Below, one piece after another: positions 1 through 8,974 of a stretch of DNA of 64,000 nucleotides. The stretch comes from Gemmatimonadota bacterium (GTDB taxonomy: Bacteria; Gemmatimonadota; Gemmatimonadetes; Longimicrobiales; Gaopeijiaceae). A model generated the notes under the pieces. The model did not search any database, was not told the DNA's origin, and saw only the letters and a list, made by a program, of their open reading frames with translations. The first letter of the stretch is position 1, and every line of letters starts with the position of its first letter. Location: assembly GCA_022822445.1 (NCBI GenBank), contig JAJEBR010000079.1, positions 1 to 64,000 on the forward strand. Reading direction: 5' to 3'. Made by a program: the position numbers and the translations under genes.

Positions 1-300
1 CCCCTCGTTCCTCCCTCCAGCAGCACCGGTAAGGCCCATCCCACCCTCTGACCCTGCGTCAAGCAGCCCCGGCGGCGCACCGGACACTCCGTTGGGTCAC
101 GAAATGGCTGAAATCAGGCCGGCGTGCAGGATCCGGGTTGATATGACTTGGTTCAGACTGAATTCACATTGTGGCGGATTCAAATTGCCTTGTCTACGAC
201 AATTGTTGCCCGAATTGACACGTTTCTGCGCCGGCTGTATGGTACCGTGTTCCCCTGCGCCGCTCGCACTGCCCGGGCACCCTCAACCACGGACCGCCAA
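1..300. other. no gene recognised at window start
   Basis: This stretch precedes the chosen start of the P450 gene. Short open frames cross it but none has family-like content, and the in-frame upstream extension of the P450 frame from 148 does not resemble a P450 N-terminus. It probably carries the promoter region of the P450 gene, but no convincing -35/-10 pair is visible. Confidence 0.4.
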
Positions 301-1647
301 ATGGATCGGACGACACTGCCGGAGCCACCCGGCCCCCGGGGCCGAGCTTTCCGAAACGTGTTTCATAGGGCTCGCGACACGACCGGCATGTTTGCGGACT
401 TCAAACGTCGCTACGGCGATATCGTCATGTACCGGCTACTGTGGAAACGCTTCTGCGTGATCTTCGACCCTTTCCTGAGCGAAGAGGTGGTCATCGGGAA
501 ACGCGACAGGTTCCAAAAGGGGACCGAGCAGAAGAAGCTTCTCGACTTGTGCATCATTACCGCGGAGGGCGACGAACACCTGCGCCGGCGCAAGCTCGTC
601 CAGCCGTCCTTCACGCCGAAGGCTATCCGCGGATACGCCGGGCAGATGGTCGGCGAAGCGGAGCGGACGCGGTCGGGCTGGCACGACGGCCAGGTCATCG
701 ACATCGACGAAGTCGCCAGCGAGCTGTCTCTGGCGATCGCTGCGCGCACCTTCTTCGGTGACGATATCTCGGTTACGACGCGCGATGTCCACGATTCGCT
801 GGACGGCTACAGGTGGCGCGCTCTGGTTGGGCTCCTGCCCTTCAGCAACTTCTTCTGGTCGCTGCCTCTCCCGCGCAACCGGCGGGCGCGCCGCGGCATG
901 CGAAGGCTGGACGATGCGATCGGCGACGCGGTACGAAGGGCTCGGGCCAACTCCGAGCGCACCGACCTCATAGCGCACCTGGTCAACGCCCGTGACGACG
1001 AGGCGGTCTTTTCTCCCTTCACCGACGGGGAACTCGCGGCCGAGGCGTTCGCGATCCTGATCACGGGCCACCATACCGTCGCCACGACCCTGACGTTCGC
1101 CCTGTACCATCTCAGTCGCAGTCCGGCCGTCCGGCGGCGCATGGAGCGGGAAACCGACGATGTGCTGGGTGGGCGCCTCCCATCGTTCGACGACTTCGCG
1201 AAGCTCACCTACACCGGGGCGGTGGTCGACGAGACCTTGCGGATCACACCGCCGACGGCGTATCTGGGGCGCACCGCCGTTGAGGATGTGGTCATCGGCG
1301 ACTTCCGGATTCCCAGGGGCACCGTGGTTCAGCCCTCCATTCGAGTTCCGATGCGGGAGGAGAGGTTCTTCACGGACCCGGATCGGTTCATGCCGGAGCG
1401 ATGGCTGGAAGTCCCCCAACCGAAGCGGCCCAGGTTCGCGTACGCGCCCTTCGGCACCGGCGATCGTTTCTGCAGCGGCTTTCGGTTCGCGCTCCTGGAG
1501 CTGGTTTTCTCGCTCGCCGTTTTCTGTCAGCGATGGCGGATCGACGTGATCTCGGACGAGTTTCCCGCCGTGGTCGACATGGTGATATACAGGTGCAAGG
1601 ACGGTCTTCCGGCAAGAGTCCACAGCCGCCCGGAGCAGGCAGCATGA
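301..1647 (+). CDS. cytochrome P450
   Basis: A 448-residue soluble cytochrome P450 that should bind heme and oxidise an unknown small substrate with external redox partners. The family signature is complete: an I-helix segment ITGHHTV with Thr259, the K-helix ExxR as ETLR (E311, R314), and the heme-ligand loop FGTGDRFCSG with Cys391. The start at 301 gives the usual length of about 450 residues and begins with a proline-rich segment typical of bacterial P450s; an upstream in-frame start at 148 would add an atypical extension. The next gene begins inside its stop codon (ATGA), so the two are probably co-translated. No ferredoxin or reductase gene lies nearby. Confidence 0.93.
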   Translation: MDRTTLPEPPGPRGRAFRNVFHRARDTTGMFADFKRRYGDIVMYRLLWKRFCVIFDPFLSEEVVIGKRDRFQKGTEQKKLLDLCIITAEGDEHLRRRKLVQPSFTPKAIRGYAGQMVGEAERTRSGWHDGQVIDIDEVASELSLAIAARTFFGDDISVTTRDVHDSLDGYRWRALVGLLPFSNFFWSLPLPRNRRARRGMRRLDDAIGDAVRRARANSERTDLIAHLVNARDDEAVFSPFTDGELAAEAFAILITGHHTVATTLTFALYHLSRSPAVRRRMERETDDVLGGRLPSFDDFAKLTYTGAVVDETLRITPPTAYLGRTAVEDVVIGDFRIPRGTVVQPSIRVPMREERFFTDPDRFMPERWLEVPQPKRPRFAYAPFGTGDRFCSGFRFALLELVFSLAVFCQRWRIDVISDEFPAVVDMVIYRCKDGLPARVHSRPEQAA

Positions 1648-2891
1648 AAAATCCGAACCGACGACGCTTTCTGAAGGCCGGCGCGCTCGGCCTTTCCGCC
1701 CTCCCGGCGGTACGCGGTCTCACGAGTCTGGACGAGCTGTCGGCCCTGGCCGGAAACCGGATGTCCGGCGTCGACGATCCGCTGGGCGTGCGCGGAGACT
1801 TCCCCGTCACCGAGGAGCTGGCGTACCTCAATACGGCCTCGGTGGGGCCGCTGCCGATCCCCGTGCGCGACGCGCTGCACGCATACGCGGACGAGAAGAT
1901 GGTGCGCCGCAACACCAATGCCGGGCGGCAAGCCATCGCCAGCGCCCGCACCCGCTTCGCGTCGCTCTTCGGGGCCGACGAAGACGAGCTCGCGTTCCTC
2001 TACGCGACCAGCGGCGCCGAGAACATCATCGTGAGCGCGATGGACTGGCGGGCCGGCGACAACGTCGTCATCGACGAGCTGCACTTCACCACGACCTTCG
2101 TGCTGTACCGGGAACTGGAGCGGCGGGCCGGCGTCGAGGTCAGGATCATTCCGCCGACGGACGGCGTGGTGACGGTCGACGACTTCGCGGCGCACACCGA
2201 CGCGCGGACGCGCCTGATCAGCGTTGCGTGGGTCTCCAACCGGAACGGTTTCCGCTACGACCTGCCTCCCTTGGCCGACCTTGCCCACGCACACGGCGCC
2301 TACCTCTACGCGGACGCGATCCAGGCCTGGGGCACCTTCCCTACCAATCTGCACGACGAAAACGTCGACTTCGCCTGTGGCAACGGGTACAAGTGGCTGC
2401 ACGCCGACTTCGGCTGCGCCCCGTTCTACGTGCGGCGCGAGCACCTGGAGTGGATGACGCCGGACCGGTGGGGTCACCGGCAGGTCGCGGAGTCGCTGGA
2501 CGGGCACCGCTTCCGGCTGAAGGAAGGCGCGGGGAAGCTGGAGTACGCGAATCCGGCGTATGGGCCGGTGACGGCGATGGATGCGGCGCTGGAGTTCCTG
2601 GAGGGCGTGGGAGTGGACCGAATCGCGGCGCACACGCATGCGCTGGCCGGGCAACTGCGCGAGGGGGCCGAGGCGCTGGGGATGCGGATGTTCACTCCGC
2701 CGGGCAATCCGTCGGCGATCGTCAGCTTCTATCACGGGCTGGATCATGAAGCGCTGGCGGGGGCGCTGGCCGACGAGGGGGTGGCGGTGACCTTCCAGGA
2801 GGACGGAGCGCTGTTGCGCGCCGCAGTGGGGATGTTCAACAACCAGGGAGATGTGGACCGGTTGCTGGGGGTGGTGGGAGGGCTGGTGTAG
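1644..2891 (+). CDS. Tat-exported class V aminotransferase-like PLP enzyme
   Basis: A 415-residue fold-type I PLP enzyme of the class V aminotransferase group (cysteine desulfurase or isopenicillin N epimerase-like). The N-terminus carries a twin-arginine motif (RRRFLK) and a short hydrophobic stretch, so it is probably exported folded. The PLP-binding lysine is visible as K250 in NGYKWL, and the segment before the cofactor site (YADAIQAWGT) fits the family. The ATG at 1644 overlaps the P450 stop. The reaction is unknown. Pairing with a P450 suggests modification of an amino-acid-derived or amine substrate, but this is inference. Confidence 0.88.
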   Translation: MKNPNRRRFLKAGALGLSALPAVRGLTSLDELSALAGNRMSGVDDPLGVRGDFPVTEELAYLNTASVGPLPIPVRDALHAYADEKMVRRNTNAGRQAIASARTRFASLFGADEDELAFLYATSGAENIIVSAMDWRAGDNVVIDELHFTTTFVLYRELERRAGVEVRIIPPTDGVVTVDDFAAHTDARTRLISVAWVSNRNGFRYDLPPLADLAHAHGAYLYADAIQAWGTFPTNLHDENVDFACGNGYKWLHADFGCAPFYVRREHLEWMTPDRWGHRQVAESLDGHRFRLKEGAGKLEYANPAYGPVTAMDAALEFLEGVGVDRIAAHTHALAGQLREGAEALGMRMFTPPGNPSAIVSFYHGLDHEALAGALADEGVAVTFQEDGALLRAAVGMFNNQGDVDRLLGVVGGLV

Positions 2892-2910
2892 GGCGGGAGC
2901 CGACAGGGAG

Positions 2911-2995
2911 AGACAGGATTTCAACGCCTTTAGAGACAGGATTTCAACGAGAACGCAGACAAGATTTCAACGGTCGCGGAGACAGACATTCCGCG
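2911..2995. repeat. 23-bp tandem direct repeat, about four units
   Basis: Four units start at 2911, 2934, 2957 and 2980, exactly 23 bp apart. Each has a 16-bp core AGACAGGATTTCAACG followed by 7 variable bases. Unit 3 has one change in the core and unit 4 is degenerate (its first six bases match). The array fills the gap between the aminotransferase stop and the GcvT-like start. Seven-base spacers are too short for CRISPR. It could be an iterated protein-binding site or a slipped-strand repeat. Confidence 0.8.
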
Positions 2996-3014
2996 AAGGG
3001 CTAAACTTCCCACC

Positions 3015-4208
3015 ATGCTCGTCGAGACCCCTTTTCACCCTCGCACCGCCGCCCTCTGCCACAGCCGCCGCTGGCGCTCCTGGTCGGGGTATGCGAGCGC
3101 GCTGAGCTACGAGCCCGGCCACGAGTACGAGTACTACGCGGTGAGGAGCGGGGCGGCGCTGTTCGATGTCTCGCCGCTGCGAAAGTACGCGGTCAGCGGC
3201 CCCGACGCTGCAGCGCTGGTGGACCGGGTGGTGACCCGCGAGGCGCTCGACTGCCCGGTGGGGAAGGTGCTCTACACGCCCTGGTGCGACGAGGCGGGGA
3301 AGATGATCGACGACGGCACGGTCCAGCGCATTGGTGCGGACACCTTCCGGGTTACGTCGGCCGATCCGTGCCTGCGCTGGTTCCAGGACTGTGGGCTGGG
3401 GATGGATGTGCGCGTTCGCGACATCACGCTCGATCTTGCCGCGCTGGCACTGCAGGGTCCGACCTCGCGGGAGATTCTGGAGCGGGTGGTGACGGGTGCG
3501 GACGTCGCCGCGCTTCCCTTCTTCGGGCTGGCCGTGGGGAGCATCGGTGCGGTTCCGGTCACGGTCACCAGGACCGGGTACACGGGGGACCTGGGGTACG
3601 AGATCTGGGTGGGCGCCGAGGATGCGCTGGGGGTGTGGGACGCGCTGGCCGAGGTGGGGCGCGGGTACGGTCTCGCACCGGCCGGCCTCGACGCGCTGGA
3701 TGTGGCGCGGATCGAGGCGGGGCTGCTGCTTAAGGACGTGGACTACGTCTCCGCGTGGACGGCGCTGATCGAGTCGCGGAAATCATCTCCGTACGAGGCG
3801 GGGCTGGGGTGGGCGGTGCAGCCGCGGCCGGGACGCGATTTCGTCGGGAGCAGGGCGCTGGCGCGGGAAGTGGACGCGCCGTCGGAGTGGGCGTTCGCCG
3901 GGCTGGAGGTCGACTGGCCGCACATCGAGAAGCGTTTCGCGGCGGTGGGGCTGCCGCCGCTGGTGGCGGGACGGGCCTCGCGGGAACCGGTGCCGATCTA
4001 CGCCGGCGGCAAGCAGGTCGGGTATGTGACGAGTTCCACGTTCTCGCCGATCCTCAAGAAGTACATCGCCCTGGCGACGATTCGGCGGGAAGTGGCGCGG
4101 CCCAGTCGCCGGGTGGAGTTCGAGCTGACGGTGGAATTCGTGCGGCAAACCGTTCCGGCGAGTGTGGTGAAGACGCCGTTCTTCGACCCGGCGCGGAAAC
4201 GGGGCTGA
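3015..4208 (+). CDS. GcvT-family aminomethyltransferase-like protein
   Basis: A 397-residue member of the glycine-cleavage T-protein/YgfZ/dimethylglycine oxidase C-domain superfamily, which moves one-carbon units to tetrahydrofolate. The body has the expected order: an early GAALFDVSPLRK segment, the SGPDAAALVDRVVTR segment, a TGYTGDLGYEIWV stretch, and a C-terminal barrel-like domain beginning near residue 275. No lipoyl-protein partner or other glycine cleavage gene is nearby, so a stand-alone demethylase role is more likely than glycine cleavage. It is followed 7 bp later by an FAD oxidoreductase, suggesting a shared operon. The start codon has no clear Shine-Dalgarno sequence and could lie further downstream. 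Confidence 0.85.
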   Translation: MLVETPFHPRTAALCHSRRWRSWSGYASALSYEPGHEYEYYAVRSGAALFDVSPLRKYAVSGPDAAALVDRVVTREALDCPVGKVLYTPWCDEAGKMIDDGTVQRIGADTFRVTSADPCLRWFQDCGLGMDVRVRDITLDLAALALQGPTSREILERVVTGADVAALPFFGLAVGSIGAVPVTVTRTGYTGDLGYEIWVGAEDALGVWDALAEVGRGYGLAPAGLDALDVARIEAGLLLKDVDYVSAWTALIESRKSSPYEAGLGWAVQPRPGRDFVGSRALAREVDAPSEWAFAGLEVDWPHIEKRFAAVGLPPLVAGRASREPVPIYAGGKQVGYVTSSTFSPILKKYIALATIRREVARPSRRVEFELTVEFVRQTVPASVVKTPFFDPARKRG

Positions 4209-4215
4209 CCCCACG

Positions 4216-5811
4216 ATGGCGAAGCGATACGACGTCATCGTGATCGGCGGCGGCCACAACGGCCTCGTCCACGCCGCCTACCTGGCGCGCGCCGGTCTCG
4301 ACGTGTGCGTGCTGGAGGCGCGGCCCCTCGTCGGCGGCGCCACCGTCACCGAGGAGATCTTCCCGGGCTTCAGGTACAGCGTGTTTTCGTACGTGGTCAG
4401 CCTGATGCGCCCGGAGATCATCCGCGAGCTGGACCTTCCCCGGCACGGGCTCGCCATCCTGCCGCTCGAAAGCACCCTCACCCCGCTGCCGGATGGCGAC
4501 CGTCTCTACCGCGACGCCGACCACTACCGCACCTGGCGCGAAATCGCCCGTTTCTCGATCCGCGACGCCGAGGCCTACGACGACTACGGCCGGTCGCTCT
4601 TCTTCATGGCGCGCGCCGTGAAGTACCTGCTGGACATCGTGCCCCCCGATCCCGCCCGGCTGGCCCCCGGCGACATCGCCGGCCTGCTCCGCCTCGGCCG
4701 GCACTTCTTCGGCCTCGAACCCGACCAGCTGCACCTGCTCGTCAAGCTGATGACGATGAGCGCCGCCGACTTTCTGGACGAGTGGTTCGAGACCGACGTG
4801 CTGAAGGCGACGCTGTCGGCGAGCGGGATCATCGGCACCTTCCTGGGGCCGCGTTCGCCGGGCACCGCGTACGTCCTGCTGCACCACTACATGGGCGAGA
4901 TCGACGGGCACTTCCGGGCGTGGGGGTTCGCCAGGGGCGGGACCGGGGCCGTCGCGGAGGCGATCGCTTCGGCCGCGCGCGAGGCGGGGGCGGAGATCCG
5001 GACGGATGCGCCGGTTTCGCAGGTGCTGGTGAAGAACGGCCGGGCTACGGGCGTTGCCCTGGCCAACGGGGACGAATTGCGCGCGAAGGCGGTGTCGTCG
5101 AGCCTCGACCCGCGCCGCACCTTCCTCGACCTGGTCGACGAAGGCGAACTCCCCGACAACGCGCTGCAGGGTGTGCGCGGCTACCGCTTCCGCGGCTCCT
5201 CCGGAAAAGTGAATCTGGCGCTCGATGCGGCCCCGGACTTCAGCTGCATGCCCGGCCACGGTCCCCATCTGCGCGGCGCCGTCTCGATCAGCCCGTCGAT
5301 CGATTACCTGGAACGTGCCTACGACGACGCCAAGTACGGCGACTTCTCGCGCGAGCCGTACATCGACATCGTGATCCCCTCGGCGATCGATCCGGGGATG
5401 GCGCCGCCCGGCAAGCACGTCATGTCGTGCTTCGTGCAGTACGCGCCCTACGAGCTCCGCGAAGGGACCTGGGACGAGAAGCGCGAGGCCTTCGGCGACA
5501 CGGTCATCGACACGCTGGCCCGGTATGTCCCGAACCTGAAGGACATCATCCTGCATCGTCAGGTGGTGACGCCGCTGGACATCGAGCGCACCACGGGTCT
5601 CTCGCAGGGGAACATCTTCCAGGGCGAGCTGACGCCGTCGCAGCTCTTCTTCCTGCGGCCGGTGGCGGGGTACGCGAAGTACCGGACGCCGGTGAAGGGG
5701 TACTACCAGTGCGGGTCGGGGACGCACCCGGGCGGCGGGATCATGGGGGCGCCCGGCAAGCTGGCGGCGGGTGTGGTGATGGGGGATCTGGGGCGGGGGC
5801 GCCGGCGATGA
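4216..5811 (+). CDS. PYROXD2/CrtI-type FAD-dependent oxidoreductase (copy 1)
   Basis: A 531-residue flavoprotein of the phytoene-desaturase-like superfamily, closest in layout to PYROXD2-type NAD(P)/FAD oxidoreductases. The N-terminal dinucleotide fold shows DVIVIGGGHNGLVHAAYLAR, followed by a VLEAR acidic end and GGATVTEEIFPGF. The C-terminal FAD-closing segment CGSGTHPGGGIMGAPGK is intact. Carotenoid partners such as phytoene synthase are absent, so carotenoid desaturation is unlikely. The context points to oxidation linked to the adjacent GcvT-like protein. Its stop overlaps the ATG of the next gene, a paralogue. Confidence 0.9.
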   Translation: MAKRYDVIVIGGGHNGLVHAAYLARAGLDVCVLEARPLVGGATVTEEIFPGFRYSVFSYVVSLMRPEIIRELDLPRHGLAILPLESTLTPLPDGDRLYRDADHYRTWREIARFSIRDAEAYDDYGRSLFFMARAVKYLLDIVPPDPARLAPGDIAGLLRLGRHFFGLEPDQLHLLVKLMTMSAADFLDEWFETDVLKATLSASGIIGTFLGPRSPGTAYVLLHHYMGEIDGHFRAWGFARGGTGAVAEAIASAAREAGAEIRTDAPVSQVLVKNGRATGVALANGDELRAKAVSSSLDPRRTFLDLVDEGELPDNALQGVRGYRFRGSSGKVNLALDAAPDFSCMPGHGPHLRGAVSISPSIDYLERAYDDAKYGDFSREPYIDIVIPSAIDPGMAPPGKHVMSCFVQYAPYELREGTWDEKREAFGDTVIDTLARYVPNLKDIILHRQVVTPLDIERTTGLSQGNIFQGELTPSQLFFLRPVAGYAKYRTPVKGYYQCGSGTHPGGGIMGAPGKLAAGVVMGDLGRGRRR

Positions 5812-7472
5812 AGCGCTACGACGCCGTCATCGTCGGCGCGGGCCACAACGCGCTCGTGACCGCCGCTTTGCTCGCTCGAAAGGGCCGCCGGGTGCTGGTG
5901 CTGGAGCGGCGCGAAGTTCTCGGGGGCGCCGCCGCGACCGAAGAGATCTTCCCGGGCTGTCGCGTGAACGTCGCTGCGCAAGACGCGGGTCTTTTCCGGG
6001 GCGACATCGTCGCGGATCTCGGCCTCCGCGCCCATGGCCTCGAGTGGGTTCGCCCTCCCGTTGTGGCGACTTCGCTCCTCGGCGGCGGCGACGCCCTTAC
6101 GCTATGGCGCGACCCCGCCGTCACCCGCGACGAGATCGCGCGTCACAACGAGGCCGACGCGGCCCGCTTCCCGGAATGGGCCGCCTACCTGCACAAGATG
6201 GCCCGCGCGCTGCGGATCGACCTCCACCACCCCGCCCCACCCCTTCACGACCTCACCGCGCGGGAACGCCTCCGCCTCCTGCGGCCCCTGCTGCAAGCGG
6301 CCCGGCTCGGCCGGCGCACCATCGTGGAGCTGCTGCGCGTTCTCCCCCTCCCCGCCCGCGACCTCCTCGACGACTGGTTCGCCGACGACGCGCTCAAGGG
6401 GCTGCTCGGCACGACCGCCCTCCTCGGCGCCAGCCACGGCCCGAGCGCGATGGGCGGTGCCTTTCGCATGCTCTACCACGCCACGGGCACCGACCCCCAC
6501 GGCTTCCGCTCCACCGCCTTCGCAAAGGGAGGGATCGGCGCGCTTTCCACCGCGCTGGCCGCGGCAGCCCGCACACACGGGGCCGAGATTCGCACCGGCG
6601 CCGAAGTGGAGCGCATTCTCGTCGAGGACGGGGCCGCAATCGGCGTCGTGCTCGCCGGCGGCGAGGAGATCCCCGCCCGTAGCGTGGTCTCGGGCGCCGA
6701 TCCGCGCCGCACCTTCTTCAATCTGGTGGGCGCCCCCCGGCTGGGCCCCGAGTTCAACCGCAAGGTGGCCAACATCCGGATGCGCGGAACGACCGCCATC
6801 CTGCACCTTCTTCTCGACGCCCTCCCACCCCTCCCCGACGCTGCCCGCCGCCTCGCCGGCCACACACTCGTCGCCCCCAACCTGGACTACCTCGAGCGCG
6901 CCAGCGACGACGCCAAGTACGGCCGCTTCTCGGCCCGCCCCCACCTCGATATCGTAATCCCCACACTCCACGACCCCACCCTCGCGCCGACCGGCCGCCA
7001 CATCGCCTCCATCCAGATCCGCTACGCGCCCTTCCAGCTTCGGCCCTCCGGGTCCGCGCGCGCCGGCGAAACCGGACAACCCGGCGACACCGGCCACCCC
7101 CGGCCGAAGCACCCTTCGCACTCCCCACCGGACGCCGGCTGGGCCTCCGAAACCACCCGCGATGCCCTCCTCTCCACCACGCTCGCCACCCTCGGCGACC
7201 ACCTCCCCGGCCTGAGCGACCGCATCCTCGACCACCGCATCCTCAGCCCACTCGATCTCGAGACCGAACTCGCCCTCACCGGCGGCGACGAATACCACGG
7301 CCAGATGGGCCTCGACCAGCTCCTCTTCATGCGGCCGGTCGCCGGCTGGGCCCGCTACAGGACGCCGGTGGAGCGACTCTTCCTGTGCGGTTCCGGCACC
7401 CATCCCGGCGGCGGGGTCACCGGCGCCCCGGGCCAGTTTGCCGCCCGCGAGATCTTGCAGCAACGGATGTAG
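5808..7472 (+). CDS. PYROXD2/CrtI-type FAD-dependent oxidoreductase (copy 2)
   Basis: A 554-residue paralogue of the preceding gene, starting in its stop codon (ATGA overlap at 5808). The FAD-binding start YDAVIVGAGHNALVTAALLAR and the closing motif CGSGTHPGGGVTGAPGQ are both present. It differs by a Pro/Gly-rich insertion of about 30 residues around residues 410-445 (nucleotides about 7040-7150), which looks like a low-complexity linker rather than a domain. Tandem, co-translated copies suggest a heteromeric oxidase or sequential oxidations. Its stop codon lies inside the conserved 43-bp regulatory element at 7469. Confidence 0.9.
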   Translation: MKRYDAVIVGAGHNALVTAALLARKGRRVLVLERREVLGGAAATEEIFPGCRVNVAAQDAGLFRGDIVADLGLRAHGLEWVRPPVVATSLLGGGDALTLWRDPAVTRDEIARHNEADAARFPEWAAYLHKMARALRIDLHHPAPPLHDLTARERLRLLRPLLQAARLGRRTIVELLRVLPLPARDLLDDWFADDALKGLLGTTALLGASHGPSAMGGAFRMLYHATGTDPHGFRSTAFAKGGIGALSTALAAAARTHGAEIRTGAEVERILVEDGAAIGVVLAGGEEIPARSVVSGADPRRTFFNLVGAPRLGPEFNRKVANIRMRGTTAILHLLLDALPPLPDAARRLAGHTLVAPNLDYLERASDDAKYGRFSARPHLDIVIPTLHDPTLAPTGRHIASIQIRYAPFQLRPSGSARAGETGQPGDTGHPRPKHPSHSPPDAGWASETTRDALLSTTLATLGDHLPGLSDRILDHRILSPLDLETELALTGGDEYHGQMGLDQLLFMRPVAGWARYRTPVERLFLCGSGTHPGGGVTGAPGQFAAREILQQRM

Positions 7473-7511
7473 TAACGCCAACATTACATTCTGTCATGTA
7501 GACCATACATT
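7469..7511 (+). promoter_or_regulatory. 43-bp symmetric promoter/operator element, site A
   Basis: A nested dyad with the pattern GTA-N9-TKACA-N3-TGTMA-N9-TAC. Here it reads GTA at 7472, TTACA at 7484, TGTCA at 7492 and TAC at 7506, all matching the consensus. Read as a promoter it gives -35 ATTACA (7483-7488), a 17-bp spacer and -10 TACATT (7506-7511), 25 nt before the ATG of the propeller lipoprotein. The inner dyad overlaps the -35, as expected for a repressor site. Five more copies occur in the window. Confidence 0.75.
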
Positions 7512-7536
7512 TCGTCCACTGATCGCCGGGAATCCG

Positions 7537-8772
7537 ATGAAGCTGTCGTTCTGCCTGACCAGTGTGATCCTCACGACCGTCGCGTGCGCGGACCCGGGGA
7601 ACCGAGAGTCCCCCGGCGGAGACTCGTCCGCGCTGGAAGCCGTGGTGCGCGACAGCGCCGATGTTCGAATCGTCGAGAATCCGCGGCCGCCGGCCGGTTC
7701 CCGGCTCGGTTGGCGGGTTGGCGCGGAACCGGCGGTCTCGATCGGAAAGGTGGAGGGCGAGGATCCCTACCTGCTCGACCGCGTCCGGGACGCGCTCGTC
7801 ATGCCCGATGGCCGGATTGTGGTGGCGAACGGCGGTACGCATGAACTCCGGGTCTTCGACGCGCTGGGGAATCATCTGACCACCTGGGGCGGCCGGGGAG
7901 AGGGACCGGGCGAGTTTACCAGCCTCAGCCAGGTCGACCGCTGGCCCGGGGATTCGTTGATCGCGCCGTATTCGCAGGGCCGCCGCCTGTCCGTACTCGA
8001 CTCCGAGGGCAACTTCGGGCGCGCCTTCACCCTGCAGCGAGACGATGCGTTCTTTATGGTGGAAGCCGTCTCGCCGAGCGGTGTCATCCTCAGCACCGAT
8101 CTGGTCATGCGGGGCGGCCTCCCGGAAGGGTTGAACCGGCCGGAACAACACTACCGCGTCCGGGGCACGGAAGGGGAACTCCTGTCCTCCCTGGGGTCCT
8201 TCCCCGGTACCGAGTTGTTCTCTTCCTGGAGCGGGTCCTCCGGCGTGGTCGTCGAGATTCTGTTTGCGCACCGGGTTTCCACCTTCGCGTGGGCCGACCT
8301 GGTGGCCGTGGCTCCCAACGACAGCTACGAAATCCGGTCCTTCGACCGCGATGGCACGCTCAAGCGCATCGTCCGCCGGGACCACGACCTGGTCGTCCCG
8401 ACCTCGGTCCACATCGACGCGACCATCGAAAGCAGGATCGCGGGGATTCCCGAGGAAGAACGGGCGGAGCGGCGGCAACGGATGCGCGAGAGCTACGGGC
8501 AAGTGCCCCTGCCCGAGACCTTTCCCGCCTTTGCGACAGCGCTGACCGACCTGGCAGATCACCTCTGGGTTCAGGAGTACGACCTGCCCGGCGAAGAAAC
8601 CCCCAATCCGGTATGGACCGTCTTCGGCCCGGAGGGACACGTCCTGGGATTCGTGGACACGCCCGCCGGGCTGAGCATCTTCGAAATCGGCGAGGACTAC
8701 ATCGTGGGACTCGCCACCGACGACCTCGGAGTCCAGTACGTCCAGGTGTGGCCGCTGGAGCGGGCGGACTGA
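7537..8772 (+). CDS. six-bladed beta-propeller lipoprotein
   Basis: A 411-residue exported protein. The N-terminus MKLSFCLTSVILTTVACAD has a hydrophobic core ending in a plausible lipobox cysteine at residue 17. The body has repeated Asp/Gly-rich blade motifs, including the family hallmark GRGEGPGEF near residue 120 and a closing blade with IGEDYIVGLATDDLGVQYV. Such 6-bladed (BF3164/NHL-like) propellers have no established enzymatic role. It is the only gene directly downstream of regulatory site A. The ATG at 7537 is preferred over an upstream in-frame start at 7438 because only it gives a signal peptide. Confidence 0.85.
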   Translation: MKLSFCLTSVILTTVACADPGNRESPGGDSSALEAVVRDSADVRIVENPRPPAGSRLGWRVGAEPAVSIGKVEGEDPYLLDRVRDALVMPDGRIVVANGGTHELRVFDALGNHLTTWGGRGEGPGEFTSLSQVDRWPGDSLIAPYSQGRRLSVLDSEGNFGRAFTLQRDDAFFMVEAVSPSGVILSTDLVMRGGLPEGLNRPEQHYRVRGTEGELLSSLGSFPGTELFSSWSGSSGVVVEILFAHRVSTFAWADLVAVAPNDSYEIRSFDRDGTLKRIVRRDHDLVVPTSVHIDATIESRIAGIPEEERAERRQRMRESYGQVPLPETFPAFATALTDLADHLWVQEYDLPGEETPNPVWTVFGPEGHVLGFVDTPAGLSIFEIGEDYIVGLATDDLGVQYVQVWPLERAD

Positions 8773-8974
8773 CCTGGGTCAAGGCGTCGCAGGGGGCAGC
8801 GAGCCGACCGGGGTGGCCGGGTGGGCGGTCGGACCGCCCCTGAGGCATGCCGTCGAAAGGGACGGCAGGGCACCGGACTGGCCGAGCAACCCGCCGGACG
8901 GGTATGATTGCGGGCTGAAACCCCGGACCATCCCCGGAAGCGGATCCATCCACCCACAAATCCCGAGCATCCCC

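Noticed and set aside
2911-2995. Possible mini CRISPR array
   Set aside because: The unit is a 16-bp core with 7-bp gaps, far below CRISPR repeat and spacer lengths, and no cas genes are in the window.
4054-5727. 557-residue minus-strand open frame
   Set aside because: Antisense to a well-supported FAD oxidoreductase; its sequence is Arg/Pro/Val-rich with no motifs.
4216-7472. Carotenoid desaturase pair
   Set aside because: The fold matches, but no phytoene synthase, cyclase or other carotenoid gene is nearby and the sequence layout fits PYROXD2-type proteins better.
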